A stretch of 64,000 nt of DNA. Origin: Phytomonospora sp040655735. Lineage in GTDB: Bacteria; Actinomycetota; Actinomycetes; Mycobacteriales; Micromonosporaceae. The translations under genes and the position numbers were made by a program. Numbering within the stretch: the stretch's first letter is position 1; each line of letters opens with the position of its first letter. A model generated the notes under the pieces. It saw nothing but the letters and a program-made list of their open reading frames with translations, made no database searches and was not told the DNA's origin. The stretch is from positions 540,323 to 604,322 of the forward strand of contig NZ_JBFAKK010000005.1 in assembly GCF_040655735.1 (NCBI RefSeq), given 5' to 3'. This document shows positions 42,003 through 53,024 of the stretch, one piece after another.

Positions 42003-43802
42003 TCATGAACGTGTATTGGTGAGATGCCGGCCGAGATACCCGATGATCACCGTGGAGGTCGCTCCCGCAGTGTCATCGTAGAAGTAGATCCGAGGGGAGA
42101 GGCCGCCCTTGCTGCCGAGTTTGATGTGGGCGGGCATGAACAGGGACCCGGATGGCTCCACTTCGATCGGGACTTGGAGGACGCGCTCTTTCGCCATGCG
42201 GGGATCGTTGCGTACGGTGTCGGACTCGGTCATCGCGATCTGGGTGATCGGGTACACGCGCATTCCTTGCGGCGCGGCTTCGCAGAAGTCCCGGAAGGTG
42301 CCGCTGAAGCCGGGGTCGCGTCGATAGCAGCTGTACGAGGCGAGGGAGTTCAGGGCGTCCCACGCCTTCGCCGCCCATGTCGAGGACTTCAGGTCCTCGT
42401 CGAGTTCGAGCGCTTTTCCCAGGTCGTACGTAAGCCTCAGCCCTTCGAGTTCGGCGGGCGCGCGTTCGTTGAGCTCATCGAAGGACTTGGGAGGCAGCCC
42501 GCCTTCCGGTGGCGAATAGACGCCCTCATGGTGCCCGACCTCCGTGAGGCGACGCTGGAGGTCGGCGAGCCATCGCCGCGCGGTGGACAGCTCGGTCTGG
42601 GTCTCGTCGTGATCGACGACCTCGGCCTCCCATTGGGATGTCCGCTCCAGTACTTCCTGTTCGAGGGCCCGGCGGGCGAGCTCGGCGAGGTCTCGCGAGT
42701 CGTTCGATTCAGCCAGCGCGAGCAGTGCTCGATCCAGTGCTTCGGTGGTCTGTCTCAGATTTTCCGCCAGCGCTTCCGAGCCCTGGCCGTCGGCGGAGGT
42801 CACCGCGGAACGCCGGGACTGCAGGTCGTCGAGGACCGCCGTGTTGCCCCGGCGGAACACCGTATCCGCCAGTACCTCGGGAAGCGGCGTGTGGATCGCC
42901 GACAGGCGAGGAAGACGAGCGATCCGGAGATCGGCGCGATTGAACTGGGGATCCTGGAGTCGCCGATAGGAGAGCACGCGGTGGCGACGGGCGTCGGCAG
43001 GGCTGCCGAGTTCGACGTCGGGCAGGAAGGTGCGTATGGCTCCGGGGCCGATGCGATGCGGCTCGCCGATCGCGGTGTTCAGCTCGTCGAGCGCGTCGGT
43101 CGAGACCCGGCAGACCACGGCCGTGCCGAGTGTCAGTTTGGCGACATCCTTGATCAACCGCTCCCACCGATCGTCGACGGTGAAGGACTCGGCGGCGATG
43201 ACGACGGGAAGTTGTCGATCGGGATCGATGATCATGTCGATGGCGGTGGAGACGTCGTCTCGCTGGATGCTCTGTGGCTCGGCCGTCAGACGTATCGAGC
43301 CGTCGGTGATATTCAGGGTGTCGAGTACTTCACGGATGAGGCGGGGTGGAATCGGGTTGGGGGCGCGACCTTGGGGGTCGGGCATGTGTTCCAGCTCGAT
43401 GCTGATCAGTGAGGACTTGTCGGGCAAGCCGACAGCGGCGGTCAGGGTGGTCTGCCAGGTGCCCTCACCGACCGGGGTCTTGTCTTCGCGCAGCCGCAGT
43501 CGGTGGGCGGACTGGCGGCCGTCATCGGTGAACGCGTCGGTGGCGACGTAGGTGTACGCGTTGGTGAGCCTGTGGACACCGCTCGAACGAGGGTCGTGCA
43601 GACCCTTGTGCTCAAGCCAGGCCGTGAAACAGGAACGGGTCTGCGCGAACATCACGTGGTCGGCGGTGTCCTCGACCCGCAGCACCGCACGGTAGATGAG
43701 CGGGTTCTCGAGACGCTTCGCGGCGACTTCGCTTCGGCGGGAACCTGTGTCCGAGCGTGCTGGTCTGCGGCGGCTTGGCATTGACAGGGGCGACGGGCGC
43801 AT
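42003..43802 (-). CDS. 599-aa protein of unknown function with central coiled coil
   Basis: I do not recognise a named family. N-terminal alpha/beta region: about 30-300 (RAVLRVEDTADHVMF, VVIAAESFTVDDRWE). A helical coiled-coil stretch spans about 335-430 (LRQTTEALDRALLALAESNDSRDLAELARRALEQEV). The C-terminal domain (about 455-599) ends RVLQVPIEVEPSG, HIKLG, PRIYFYDD, VIIGYLGRHLTNT, a pattern I associate with unannotated actinobacterial proteins. Base composition and codon use look less extreme than neighbouring genes, suggesting transfer. Paired with the DUF3800 gene. No P-loop or nuclease motif is obvious. Confidence 0.7.
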   Translation of the reverse strand: MRPSPLSMPSRRRPARSDTGSRRSEVAAKRLENPLIYRAVLRVEDTADHVMFAQTRSCFTAWLEHKGLHDPRSSGVHRLTNAYTYVATDAFTDDGRQSAHRLRLREDKTPVGEGTWQTTLTAAVGLPDKSSLISIELEHMPDPQGRAPNPIPPRLIREVLDTLNITDGSIRLTAEPQSIQRDDVSTAIDMIIDPDRQLPVVIAAESFTVDDRWERLIKDVAKLTLGTAVVCRVSTDALDELNTAIGEPHRIGPGAIRTFLPDVELGSPADARRHRVLSYRRLQDPQFNRADLRIARLPRLSAIHTPLPEVLADTVFRRGNTAVLDDLQSRRSAVTSADGQGSEALAENLRQTTEALDRALLALAESNDSRDLAELARRALEQEVLERTSQWEAEVVDHDETQTELSTARRWLADLQRRLTEVGHHEGVYSPPEGGLPPKSFDELNERAPAELEGLRLTYDLGKALELDEDLKSSTWAAKAWDALNSLASYSCYRRDPGFSGTFRDFCEAAPQGMRVYPITQIAMTESDTVRNDPRMAKERVLQVPIEVEPSGSLFMPAHIKLGSKGGLSPRIYFYDDTAGATSTVIIGYLGRHLTNTRS

Positions 43803-44076
43803 GACTTCCTCCCCAGTTCCACCCTGCGCGGACGGGCACTCGGCCCGGGCAGGATTTAGCGCGCAAGCCTATGGGCGCCGACTCGCGAACGCCCTGCCTT
43901 GCGGGGCGGCCTAAGGTGCCGGTCCCGCAGCCCGGAAAGGCGGGGGTGGACCGCTTCGCACAATGACGGGCCCCGTGGTGCGAGGTCCCTGGCGGAGTGG
44001 ATGGGGGCATGAGATCCACCAGCCCGGCCCCCGCCGTCTCGGACCGCCGCCCACCCCACTGTGCAACCCTGAACCC

Positions 44077-45852
<1,776 letters not shown>

Positions 45853-45969
45853 CCAGGCCGTCACCCGTTCGGCCGCTCGTGCGTTGAGGTAGCGAACGAC
45901 TACGATCGGTTGTCGCACGGCGATCGGGCGCGAGCGGACCGCGCGCAGCCGTCTGCCTGGGGGTACGCA

Positions 45970-48147
45970 ATGCCTGGAATCGCCGCCTGCCTAGAGGCGT
46001 CCCGATCCGTCCTTTCGGCGCTGTCCGACGGGCTCGCCGCTCGCGGCGCGGACAGCGCCTCCTGGCATGAACGCGGCATCGGGCTGGTCGCCCGGGCCGA
46101 GCTCCCGTCGGTGCACACCCTCGAAGGCGCCACGGCGGTCGCCGACGGCGTGGTCGAGACGAGCGCGCTCATGGCCCGCTACCTCGACGAAGGGGTCGGC
46201 GCGCTGCTCGGCCCGCCGCACCCTTACGCGATGGTGATCGCCGACCCGGCCCGCCGCCGCCTCTACCTCGCTCGCAACGGGGACGGGCCGAGCCTCTACT
46301 ACGCCCGCCTCGAAGACGGCACGGTCCTCGTCGGCTCCGAGCCCTCCGCTCTGCTGTCGGCGGGGATGCCGCCGACGCCCGACCGCGAGGTCCTCGACCG
46401 CTTCCTGGAGACCGGCGTCTGCGACGACACCGAGGCCACCTTCTTCGAGGGCATCCGCCGCGTCCTGCCCAACCAGGTCCTCGAAGCCCGCGCCGAGGGC
46501 GTCACCGTCGCCGCGTCCCGGTCCTTGCAGGCGACCGCGTACGCGCCCGTCCCCGTCGCGCTGCGCTGGTCGGCGCGCGGCGAGCGGGTCGGCGTCCGCT
46601 TCGCCCAGGGCCTGCCCGGCGCGGCCCTGCTCGGCGCCGCGGTCAGCGCCCAGGCCGAGTACGCCGAGGACCTCGGCGCGCCCGTCGCGCCCGTCCCCGT
46701 CTACACCGCCGTCTACGAGGGCGAGTCCGACGACGAGCAGACCTACGCGGCGACCGTCCTGCGCGCCCTCGACGAGGGGAGCTACCGCCACCGCCCGCTG
46801 ACCTTCGACGCGGCCTCCTTCGCCACCGGGATGCCCGAGTTCGTCCGCGACCTCGGCGAGCCCATGCCCGACCCCGCCTCCTACGTGCTGTGGGCCAGTG
46901 CCCGCGCCGCCACCGGCGAGGTCGACGTTCTCCTCGACACGGCCGGGGCCGAGCGCCTGCTGCCCGCCGACGACGCCCGCGCCACCCGCCCCGGGCACCT
47001 GTCACGGCTCGTCGACCGTGTCGCGGCGCGCTTCGGCGTCGGCGTCCGCACTCCTTTCCCCGACGTCGCCGGCGCCGGTGAGGGCCTGCGCTGCGAACTC
47101 GGCTCCTTCGTCCGCTCGACCCTGCCCGACCCCGCGCCGAGGCTCGCCGACGAGGTCCGCGTGCCCGTCCCGCTGCGCACGCTGCTGATCACCGCGCGGG
47201 AGCACGCCTACCGCGTCTTCACCTCCCCGGCCTTCGCCGGCCGTCCGTGGGTCAATCAGCGCCGTGTGCTGCGCTCCTTCGCCGCGCTGCTCAACGGACG
47301 CGTGCCGCCGACGCGCGTCGAGGAGGAGGCGGCCTGGTTCTGGCGGCTCTACGTCGTCGAGCTGTGGCTGCGCGCCCACCACCCGGCCGTGGCGGTCCCG
47401 CGTCAGCGACTCCCGCGCAGCCGCACCGTCCGCGGCGGGGTCACCTGGCAGCGCCACCCGGTCAAGACCCGCTGGTTCGGCCCCGACGACGGCACGGGCG
47501 GTTTCGTCGACGCCGTCGCCTGGTACGTCAGTGAGCTCATCGCCGGCGACCGGCTCGTCGAAGGGTCCCGGCAGCCCTGGTACCTGCTGGTGTCGGCGCG
47601 CGCGGCGGCGGTCGCGCAGGGCCGCTGCACGCCGATGTGGGAGATCCGGCCCGGGCGCCTGGCTCGGCTGGCGGCCAACCTCACCAGCGCCGACGAGTGG
47701 TGCACCCAGGTCGCGATCAAGGACGTCGGGCGCGGGCGGGTCCTGCGCGCGACGATCGCCGGCGCCTGCGGCCGGCTCCTGCGCAGGCCGGAGTGGTTCG
47801 AGCGGACCCTGGGATCGGTGGCCGTGCGCTCCCTGCGCGGTCCGGCCGAGGGCGCGCCCGCGCCGCTCGACGTCGGCGTGCTCGCGCCGCCGCGCCAGCC
47901 GGGCAGGCTCAGCGCGCAGCTGACCGCCGAGATCGCGGGGAAGCTTTCGTCGGCCGCCGCCGAGCACTTCGGCGGCTGCTACCTGGTGACCGGGTCGGGA
48001 GCCGTGCTCGGCCGTACCGTCACCGACCGCTCGGCCGCGCCGGGCGAGGACATCGTCGCCGCGCTCCTGGCCGACGACCCGCTCGGCGCCCGTGACGCCT
48101 CGACGCCGCTGTGCGTAGTGGTGCAAGAACGGCAAAACCACCGCTGA
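45970..48147 (+). CDS. Fusion of degenerate asparagine synthetase and F420-0 gamma-glutamyl ligase-like domain
   Basis: The product is 725 aa. Residues 1-190 follow the class II glutaminase fold but begin MPGIAA, lacking the nucleophile Cys2. Residues 205-480 follow the asparagine synthetase domain but the PP-loop SGGLDS is replaced (FAQGLPGAAL, about 211-220). Residues about 495-725 resemble CofE/COG1478 F420-0:gamma-glutamyl ligase relatives (VKTRWFGPDDGTG, CTPMWEIRPGRLARLAANL, VLGRTVTD, LADDPLGARD). Both asparagine synthetase active sites appear lost while the frame is intact. Such a fusion could bind a glutamyl substrate or act as a scaffold; activity of the last domain is unclear. ATG 45970 fits the fold start. 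Confidence 0.75.
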   Translation: MPGIAACLEASRSVLSALSDGLAARGADSASWHERGIGLVARAELPSVHTLEGATAVADGVVETSALMARYLDEGVGALLGPPHPYAMVIADPARRRLYLARNGDGPSLYYARLEDGTVLVGSEPSALLSAGMPPTPDREVLDRFLETGVCDDTEATFFEGIRRVLPNQVLEARAEGVTVAASRSLQATAYAPVPVALRWSARGERVGVRFAQGLPGAALLGAAVSAQAEYAEDLGAPVAPVPVYTAVYEGESDDEQTYAATVLRALDEGSYRHRPLTFDAASFATGMPEFVRDLGEPMPDPASYVLWASARAATGEVDVLLDTAGAERLLPADDARATRPGHLSRLVDRVAARFGVGVRTPFPDVAGAGEGLRCELGSFVRSTLPDPAPRLADEVRVPVPLRTLLITAREHAYRVFTSPAFAGRPWVNQRRVLRSFAALLNGRVPPTRVEEEAAWFWRLYVVELWLRAHHPAVAVPRQRLPRSRTVRGGVTWQRHPVKTRWFGPDDGTGGFVDAVAWYVSELIAGDRLVEGSRQPWYLLVSARAAAVAQGRCTPMWEIRPGRLARLAANLTSADEWCTQVAIKDVGRGRVLRATIAGACGRLLRRPEWFERTLGSVAVRSLRGPAEGAPAPLDVGVLAPPRQPGRLSAQLTAEIAGKLSSAAAEHFGGCYLVTGSGAVLGRTVTDRSAAPGEDIVAALLADDPLGARDASTPLCVVVQERQNHR

Positions 48148-48251
48148 CGACCCTGAGATGACCCTGATTCGCCTCCGCGCGCATGGCGCTACGACGTAAA
48201 CCATGTAACGCTGTAATCGTCGATACCGTGTTTCGGCGTAAGGGAGGAAAG

Positions 48252-48833
48252 ATGCAGCACCAGAACCCCGAGTGGACGGGAATGTGGACGCCGTCCGGCG
48301 GGTGGCAGTACGCCGACCTGCCGCCCACCGACGACGCCGCCGCCTGGATCAGCGCGCGCGTGCCCGACGACTGGTTCCTCGGCATGCCCGAGGTCCTCGC
48401 CGACCGCGACGAGATGATCATCATCGGCCGCCTCGCCGAGCCGACCGTCGACGACGACGCCACCGAGGCCGACCGCGCCGCGGCCGAGGAGGGCCGCGTC
48501 TCGCGCTTCCGCGAGTCGACCCGCGAGCAGCGCATCCAGATCTCGCAGCAGATCACCCACCGCTTCCGCCGCAAGGCGAGCTGGGGAGCCTCCTGCGGGA
48601 CGACCCGCGAGATCTTCACGCACATGACCGTGCCCGTGATGACGCGTCTGCGTCAGCCCGAGCGCTGGGTGCTCGACACGCTCGTCGACTCCGGCGTCGC
48701 CCGCTCCCGTTCCGACGCCCTGAGCTGGTGCGTGCGGCTGGTCGGGGAGCACGCCGACTCCTGGCTCGCCGAGCTGCGCGAGGCCATGACGACCGTCGAC
48801 GCGCTGCGCCGGCAGGGTCCCGACATCACCTAG
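48252..48833 (+). CDS. Conserved actinobacterial protein of unknown function, 193 aa
   Basis: A soluble protein with WTPSGGWQYADLPPTDDAAAWI at the start, DEMIIIGRLAEPTVD (a strand) and a helical second half (THMTVPVMTRLRQPERWVLDTLVDSGVARSRSDALSWCVRLVGEHADSWL). The latter has the look of a ribbon-helix-helix-like or helical bundle domain with the recurring phrase SGVARSRSDAL, familiar from unannotated streptomycete proteins. SD GGGAGGAAAG lies 6 nt before ATG 48252. A strong hairpin terminator follows. No activity is known. Confidence 0.75.
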   Translation: MQHQNPEWTGMWTPSGGWQYADLPPTDDAAAWISARVPDDWFLGMPEVLADRDEMIIIGRLAEPTVDDDATEADRAAAEEGRVSRFRESTREQRIQISQQITHRFRRKASWGASCGTTREIFTHMTVPVMTRLRQPERWVLDTLVDSGVARSRSDALSWCVRLVGEHADSWLAELREAMTTVDALRRQGPDIT

Positions 48834-48842
48834 ACGAACGAA

Positions 48843-48866
48843 AGCGGGCCGCGACGGCGGCCCGCT
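48843..48866 (+). terminator. Hairpin terminator after the 193-aa gene
   Basis: A 10-bp perfect stem (AGCGGGCCGC at 48843-48852, GCGGCCCGCT at 48857-48866) with a GACG loop lies 10 bp after the stop codon. No T-run. Confidence 0.7.
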
Positions 48867-49038
48867 CGCGTCGTGGTTCAGCCGGCGTGCCCGGCCGGCC
48901 GGCGGCTCCTCGGCGGCAGGGGACTCTCCGTCGCCCCGTAAGGGTTCTGGTCGTCCCAGGCGAGCCGGCAGACCACAGTAGACGGTCCGGCGTCGTCCCG
49001 CTCCCCGGAACGGATGATCATTCACCCGCGCTTCGCGC

Positions 49039-49044
49039 TAGGGT
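49039..49044 (+). promoter_or_regulatory. -10 box (TAGGGT) of the EamA transporter gene
   Basis: TAGGGT lies 8 nt before GTG 49053 and no SD is present, fitting leaderless expression. Confidence 0.45.
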
Positions 49045-49052
49045 CACCCCAC

Positions 49053-49922
49053 GTGCACCCCCTCGCGATCGTCCTGGTCCTCGCCGCCGCCGTCACCCAC
49101 GCCGTGTGGAACCTCTACGCCAAGCGCGCCTCCGACGGCGGAGTCGTCTTCATCTGGCTCAACGCGGCCGTCTCGACCGTCGTGTACCTGCCCGTCGGCG
49201 TGGCCGCCCTCATCCTCAGCCCTCCACAGTGGACACCGTGGGTGCCGGTCGCCCTGGTCGGCAGCGGGCTGATCCATCTCGGCTACTTCTCGCTCCTGCA
49301 ACGCGGATACCGCCACGGCGACCTCACCGTCGTCTACCCGCTGGCGCGCGGCACCGGCCCGGCGCTGTCGGTGCTCATGGCGATGCTCTTCTTCGGCGAG
49401 CGCCCGGGCCCGATCGGGCTGCTCGGCGCGGCGGGCGTGGTCGCCGGGATCCTCATCATCGGCCTGAGTCAGAAGGGCGACGGCAGCGGGAAGGTCGCCG
49501 CGGGCGTGCTCTACGGCATCGCCACCGGTCTGGTCATCGCTACCTACACGATCTTCGACGCCTGGGCGGTCGGGCCGCTGGCCATCTCGCCGTTCATCTT
49601 CGACTGGGTCAGCAACGCCGTGCGCGTGTCGGTCCTGTCGCCTTACACGCTGCGCCGCCGCGACGAGATCGCGCGGGTCTGGCGCGAGCACCGCGTGCCG
49701 GTGATCGTCGTCGGACTGCTGGCGCCGATGGCCTACATCCTCGTGCTGTTCGCCTACCGCTACGCCGACGTCAGCCTCGTCGCGCCCGCGCGTGAGCTGA
49801 GCATCGTCGTGGGCAGTCTCCTCGGCTGGCTGCTCCTGCGCGAACAAGGTGCTTCACGTCGGATTGCGGGTGCGGTCGTGGTGCTCGGTGGCGTTATCGC
49901 GCTGGCGCTGGCGCGAGTCTGA
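49053..49922 (+). CDS. EamA/DMT-superfamily transporter
   Basis: The 289-aa protein has ten predicted transmembrane helices in two EamA repeats (about 2-140 and 155-289), with the repeat motifs THAVWNLYAKRA and PLARGTGPALSVLMAMLFFGE in the first and LVAPARELSIVVGSLLGWLLLREQ in the second. Members export metabolites or amino acids. GTG 49053 is chosen because the first helix begins immediately and a -10 box lies upstream. ATG 49014 would add a basic, non-membrane leader. Substrate unknown. Confidence 0.88.
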   Translation: MHPLAIVLVLAAAVTHAVWNLYAKRASDGGVVFIWLNAAVSTVVYLPVGVAALILSPPQWTPWVPVALVGSGLIHLGYFSLLQRGYRHGDLTVVYPLARGTGPALSVLMAMLFFGERPGPIGLLGAAGVVAGILIIGLSQKGDGSGKVAAGVLYGIATGLVIATYTIFDAWAVGPLAISPFIFDWVSNAVRVSVLSPYTLRRRDEIARVWREHRVPVIVVGLLAPMAYILVLFAYRYADVSLVAPARELSIVVGSLLGWLLLREQGASRRIAGAVVVLGGVIALALARV

Positions 49923-50032
49923 CTCTGCAAGATCTTTCAAGGTCCTGAAATACGCGCGGACAGTGCGCGAACGTGTGGCGGTTTCGGGCACTGAGCGCGC
50001 GCATGCGCACACGTCCGCCGCCGTGTGCAACT

Positions 50033-50050
50033 TTGTGCATTCTTTCACAA
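50033..50050. promoter_or_regulatory. Rex-like operator upstream of pckG
   Basis: TTGTGCATTCTTTCACAA matches the Rex consensus TTGTGAANNNNTTCACAA at all fixed positions but one (A to C at position 6). It lies 113 bp before the pckG start and about 33 bp before a TACGCT -10-like box (50083-50088). Rex is the NADH/NAD+-sensing repressor. Confidence 0.6.
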
Positions 50051-50162
50051 GCTCTTCCCGCCCCTGTCTCAACAGCTGGGCTTACGCTGAGGTCATTCCC
50101 ACGAATCCGCAGCGTCACCTGCGGTTCTTCGGTCAGACGTAGACCCACGAGGAGAGGCGACG

Positions 50163-51998
50163 ATGAGCGTTCCGGTCATGGTCCCCGGGCTGGAAAATCC
50201 ACCTACCAATCACAGCCGACTGACCGCCTGGGTGCGCGAGGTCGCTGAACTCACCACCCCCGACCGCGTCGTCTGGTGCGACGGGTCCGACGAGGAGTGG
50301 CGCCGCCTGACCGACGAGCTGGTCGCGGCCGGCACCCTGGTCCGCCTCAACGACGAGCTCAAGCCCAACTCGTTCTGGGCGCGCACCGACCCCACCGACG
50401 TCGCGCGCGTCGAGGAACGCACCTACATCTGCTCGGTCGACGAGGCCGACGCCGGACCCACCAACAACTGGATGGCGCCGGCCGAGATGAAGCGGACGAT
50501 GACGGAGCTCTACCGCGGCTCCATGCGCGGCCGCACCATGTACGTCATCCCCTTCTGTATGGGCCCGCTGACCGCCGAGAACCCGATGTACGGCGTCGAG
50601 ATCACCGACTCCGCCTACGTCGCGCTCTCCATGCGCATCATGACCCGCATGGGATCCCACGTCCTCGAAGCCATGGGCGACGAGGCCGTCTACGTCCCCG
50701 CGCTGCACTCCGTCGGCGCACCCCTCGACGAGGGACAGGCCGACACCTCCTGGCCGTGCAGCGACACCAAGTACATCTCGCACTTCCCGGAGAGCCGCGA
50801 GATCTGGTCCTTCGGCTCGGGCTACGGCGGCAACTCGCTGCTGGGCAAGAAGTGCTACTCGCTGCGCATCGCCAGCGCCATGGGCCGCGACGAGGGCTGG
50901 CTCGCCGAGCACATGCTCATCCTCAAGCTCACCAGCCCGCAGGACGAGGTCCGCTACATCGCCGCGGCCTTCCCCTCGGCGTGCGGCAAGACCAACCTGG
51001 CCATGGTCGAACCGACCATCCCCGGCTGGAAGGTCGAGACCCTCGGCGACGACATCGCCTGGATGCGCTTCGGTGAGGACGGCCGCCTGTACGCCGTCAA
51101 CCCCGAGTACGGCCTGTTCGGCGTCGCGCCCGGCACCGACTGGAAGACCAACCCCAACGCGATGCGCGCCATCGAGAAGGGCAACTCGCTGTTCACCAAC
51201 GTCGCCCTGACCGACGACGGTGACATCTGGTGGGAGGGCATGGGCGAGCCGCCCGCGCACCTCACCGACTGGCACGGCGAGGACTGGACGCCCGAGTCCG
51301 ACACGCCCTCCAGTCACCCCAACAGCCGCTTCTGCACGCCGATCCAGCAGTGCCCGATCCTCGCCGACGAGTACGAGGACCCCCGGGGCGTGCCGATCTC
51401 GGCGATCCTGTTCGGCGGCCGGCGCGCCACCACGATCCCGCTGGTCACCCAGTCACGCGACTGGGCCCACGGCGTGTACTTCGGCGCCACCCTCTCCTCG
51501 GAGACGACCGCCGCGGCCGTCGGCAAAGTCGGCGTGGTCCGCCGCGACCCCATGGCGATGCTGCCGTTCATCGGCTACAACGGTGCCGACTACTTCCGGC
51601 ACTGGATCGAGATGGGCAAGGGACAAGACGGCGGGGACGGCGGCAAGATGCCGGCGATCTTCTACGTCAACTGGTTCCGGCGCGACGAGGACGGCAAGTT
51701 CCTCTGGCCCGGATTCGGTGAGAACAGCCGCGTCCTCAAGTGGGTCGTCGAGCGCCTCGAAGGCCGCGCCGAGGCCGTCGAGACGCCCATCGGCTTCGTC
51801 CCGACTCCCGAATCCCTCGACACCGACGGCCTCGACCTCGACGCGGAGTCGCTGGCCGCGGTGCTCAAGGTCGACGTCGAGGAATGGCGCGCCGAGCTCC
51901 CGCTGGTCCAGGAATGGTTCGAGAAGTTCGGCGACAAACTCCCCGGAGTCCTGTGGGCCGAGCTCGATGCCCTGAAGGCCCGACTTGGCGTGGAATAA
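50163..51998 (+). CDS. pckG: Phosphoenolpyruvate carboxykinase (GTP)
   Basis: At 611 aa this is the GTP-type PEPCK. The P-loop carries the hyper-reactive Cys in AAFPSACGKTNLAM; the substrate-binding segments include YGGNSLLGKKCYSLRI and the metal-site FGGRRATTIPLV. It interconverts oxaloacetate and PEP, controlling gluconeogenesis and anaplerosis. The SD GAGGAGAGG precedes ATG 50163. The upstream 240 bp contain a Rex-like site, suggesting redox control. Confidence 0.97.
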   Translation: MSVPVMVPGLENPPTNHSRLTAWVREVAELTTPDRVVWCDGSDEEWRRLTDELVAAGTLVRLNDELKPNSFWARTDPTDVARVEERTYICSVDEADAGPTNNWMAPAEMKRTMTELYRGSMRGRTMYVIPFCMGPLTAENPMYGVEITDSAYVALSMRIMTRMGSHVLEAMGDEAVYVPALHSVGAPLDEGQADTSWPCSDTKYISHFPESREIWSFGSGYGGNSLLGKKCYSLRIASAMGRDEGWLAEHMLILKLTSPQDEVRYIAAAFPSACGKTNLAMVEPTIPGWKVETLGDDIAWMRFGEDGRLYAVNPEYGLFGVAPGTDWKTNPNAMRAIEKGNSLFTNVALTDDGDIWWEGMGEPPAHLTDWHGEDWTPESDTPSSHPNSRFCTPIQQCPILADEYEDPRGVPISAILFGGRRATTIPLVTQSRDWAHGVYFGATLSSETTAAAVGKVGVVRRDPMAMLPFIGYNGADYFRHWIEMGKGQDGGDGGKMPAIFYVNWFRRDEDGKFLWPGFGENSRVLKWVVERLEGRAEAVETPIGFVPTPESLDTDGLDLDAESLAAVLKVDVEEWRAELPLVQEWFEKFGDKLPGVLWAELDALKARLGVE

Positions 51999-52006
51999 AC
52001 CGCGAC

Positions 52007-52012
52007 TAGGCT
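52007..52012 (+). promoter_or_regulatory. -10 box (TAGGCT) of the Z-prenyl synthase gene
   Basis: TAGGCT lies 7 nt before GTG 52020 and 9 bp after the pckG stop, with no SD, so the synthase gene is probably transcribed as a leaderless mRNA independent of pckG. Confidence 0.5.
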
Positions 52013-52019
52013 CAGACCC

Positions 52020-52802
52020 GTGTGGTTGAAAGATCTGATCTACAAGGTATTCCTCCGGGTCTACGAGAAGCGGCTTGCCGGCAAGCTCGCCGGCAAGCCG
52101 CTGCCTCGGCACATCGGGGTCATGGTCGACGGCAACCGACGCTGGGCCCGCGAGATGGGCTACATCAACCCCAACGACGGCCACCGGGTCGGCGCTGAGC
52201 GCATCAAGCAGTTCCTGCGCTGGTGCGACGACATGGGCGTCGGGCACATCACCATCTGGCTGCTGTCGACCGACAACCTCTCCCGGCCGGCGGCCGAGCT
52301 CGACCCGCTCCTCCAGATCATCGAGGACCTCGCCACCGAACTCGCCGAGGACGGCCAGCCCTGGCGCCTCAACATGATCGGCGCCATCGACCTCCTGCCG
52401 CCGCAGCACCTCGGCGCGCTCAAGGCCGCCGAGGAGCGCACCCGGACGCGCACCGGCGGCGCCCAGGTCAACCTCGCGATCTGTTACGGCGGGCGCCGCG
52501 AGATCGCCGACGCCGTCCGCTCCCTCCTCCACCAGCACGCCCAGACGGGGACCTCGCTGGAGGAGCTGGCGGAGATCGTCGACGTCCACCACATCGCCGA
52601 GCACCTTTACACCAAGGGCCAGCCCGACCCCGACCTGGTGATCCGCACCAGCGGTGAGCAGCGGATGTCGGGCTTCCTCATGTGGCAGTCGGAGTACGCC
52701 GAGTACTTCTTCTTCGACGCGAACTGGCCGGACTTCCGGCACGCCGACTTCCTGCGCGCGCTGCGTTCCTACGCCAACCGGCAGAGGCGTTTCGGCAGCT
52801 AG
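52020..52802 (+). CDS. uppS: Cis (Z)-prenyl diphosphate synthase, short-chain type
   Basis: The 260-aa UPP synthase-family enzyme has the first-motif MVDGNRRWARE (Asp and Arg for pyrophosphate), the HRVGAERIKQFLRWC helix, NLAICYGGRREIADAV and DLVIRTSGEQRMSGFLMWQSEYAE with the Mg-binding region. The N-terminus (LIYKVFLRVYEKRLAGKL) and position in the conserved backbone match M. tuberculosis Rv1086, which makes omega,E,Z-farnesyl diphosphate, rather than the C50 Rv2361c. It provides polyprenyl carriers for cell-wall synthesis. Confidence 0.93.
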   Translation: MWLKDLIYKVFLRVYEKRLAGKLAGKPLPRHIGVMVDGNRRWAREMGYINPNDGHRVGAERIKQFLRWCDDMGVGHITIWLLSTDNLSRPAAELDPLLQIIEDLATELAEDGQPWRLNMIGAIDLLPPQHLGALKAAEERTRTRTGGAQVNLAICYGGRREIADAVRSLLHQHAQTGTSLEELAEIVDVHHIAEHLYTKGQPDPDLVIRTSGEQRMSGFLMWQSEYAEYFFFDANWPDFRHADFLRALRSYANRQRRFGS

Positions 52803-52807
52803 ATCAT

Positions 52808-52823
52808 GGTGACCCGAGTCACC
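52808..52823. terminator. Short hairpin after the Z-prenyl synthase gene
   Basis: GGTGAC-CCGA-GTCACC, a 6-bp perfect stem 5 bp after the stop codon. It may be a weak terminator or a protein-binding palindrome. Confidence 0.4.
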
Positions 52824-53024
52824 GAACATCTGTGCGATGAAGTCGGTCACACTCTGTGATCCGTCGGTATGACTCTTGCCTTCGGATGCTCCGGACATGT
52901 CGGATTCCGCTTAGCGGTGGTTGCAGTGAGTTTCGTCATGGTCACCGCGTGCCGGTGAGCCGTCGTCTTTTCGTCTTCGGGAATGGTCCGTCCTTGGCCC
53001 AGCTCCCAACGGAAGGACCACAAC

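Noticed and set aside
45970..48147. Functional asparagine synthetase or lasso-peptide cyclase
   Set aside because: Cys2 and the PP-loop are both missing, and no precursor peptide or B-protein gene is adjacent.
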